Assembly (NCBI GenBank): GCA_017643585.1
Contig: JAEPND010000004.1
Coordinates: 124,001-188,000 of the forward strand
Direction of reading: 5' to 3'
Length of the DNA stretch: 64,000 bases
Source of the DNA: Maricaulis sp.
GTDB taxonomy: Bacteria > Pseudomonadota > Alphaproteobacteria > Caulobacterales > Maricaulaceae
Part shown: piece by piece, positions 63,787 through 64,000 of the stretch
How the letters are laid out: every line of letters starts with the position of its first letter
Numbering within the stretch: position 1 is the first letter of the stretch
Made by a program: the position numbers and the translations under genes
Notes under the pieces: model-generated
Seen by the model: the letters and a program-made list of their open reading frames with translations, nothing else
Database searches by the model: none
What the model was told of the DNA's origin: nothing

Positions 63787-64000
63787 CAGACGACCTCTCT
63801 CAAGGCGGCCGCAGCGGCCTCGGGATCAACATCGACCGTGAAGACGCCTGTCGCCTGTTCGACACCGGCCAGGTACTTCAGACGCCCCGCCGATCGCATC
63901 AGCGGGTAGAACTGGACGGAGAACTGGTATCTGCCGCAGGTCTCGGCGGGCGCGGCATGAAAACTCATCATATAGGGCATCGGCTCGCCGAAGAGCCGGT
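63786..64000 (-). CDS. galT: Galactose-1-phosphate uridylyltransferase, C-terminal part
   Basis: About 71 C-terminal residues of GalT are visible; the gene begins beyond the right edge. The segment FGEPMPYMMSFHAAP and then YPLMRSAGRLKYLAGVE are conserved C-terminal features of GalT, which exchanges UMP between UDP-glucose and galactose 1-phosphate. It is the first gene visible in the operon galT-galK-galE-GH36-GH42 and is coupled to galK by a TGATG overlap. Confidence 0.9.
   Translation of the reverse strand, partial: RLFGEPMPYMMSFHAAPAETCGRYQFSVQFYPLMRSAGRLKYLAGVEQATGVFTVDVDPEAAAAALREVV

Overview
The window looks like chromosomal DNA of a marine alphaproteobacterium of the Hyphomonadaceae/Caulobacterales type (Maricaulis-like). 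This is inferred from the GC-rich coding style, large SusC-like TonB-dependent receptors (TBDRs) without SusD partners, 'tryptophan halogenase' genes beside those receptors, and LacI-regulated glycan loci resembling the Caulobacter maltodextrin system. No rRNA, tRNA, CRISPR array, insertion sequence or prophage gene was recognised.

Layout. (1) 1-18892 is an alpha-glucan (starch/glycogen/pullulan) locus. It holds a pullulanase-type lipoprotein running off the left edge, two GH13 alpha-glucosidases, a lipoprotein alpha-amylase, a TBDR, two inner-membrane MFS sugar permeases, a LacI regulator and two flavin-dependent halogenase homologues. (2) 19133-33213 is mostly housekeeping and salvage: a CaiB-type CoA transferase with an enoyl-CoA hydratase, a nucleoside operon (NupC, nucleoside hydrolase, ribokinase), thymidine kinase, a two-subunit ActP-like symporter, an apparent gene-remnant site, a first galE, and a molybdenum-cofactor operon (mobA, moaD, moaE, moaB, moaC, moeA). 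(3) 33226-56206 is a beta-1,3-glucan (laminarin-type) locus. It holds GH16, two GH3 and two GH17 enzymes, a GPH and an SSS sugar symporter, a LacI regulator, a second TBDR, four consecutive halogenase homologues and a small secreted beta-rich protein. (4) 56363-64000 is a galactoside locus: an SSS symporter facing a translationally coupled operon galT-galK-galE-GH36-GH42.

How it fits together. In both glucan loci secreted or surface lipoprotein hydrolases trim the polysaccharide, the TBDR imports oligosaccharides, inner-membrane symporters move them on, and enzymes without signal peptides finish them to glucose. Each locus has its own LacI-family regulator and its own recurring operator-like motif: TTTTTGCAA-type, often repeated at 9-10 bp, in the alpha-glucan locus, and CCAACGTTGTCAT-type at four promoters in the beta-glucan locus.

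The most unusual feature is six flavin-dependent halogenase homologues split between two glucan-uptake loci. Five keep the halogenase lysine, WxWxIP and EPLES motifs. The sixth (47073-48533) has lost most of them while staying in the gene run. Their role in glycan uptake is unexplained and is the best candidate here for undescribed biology.
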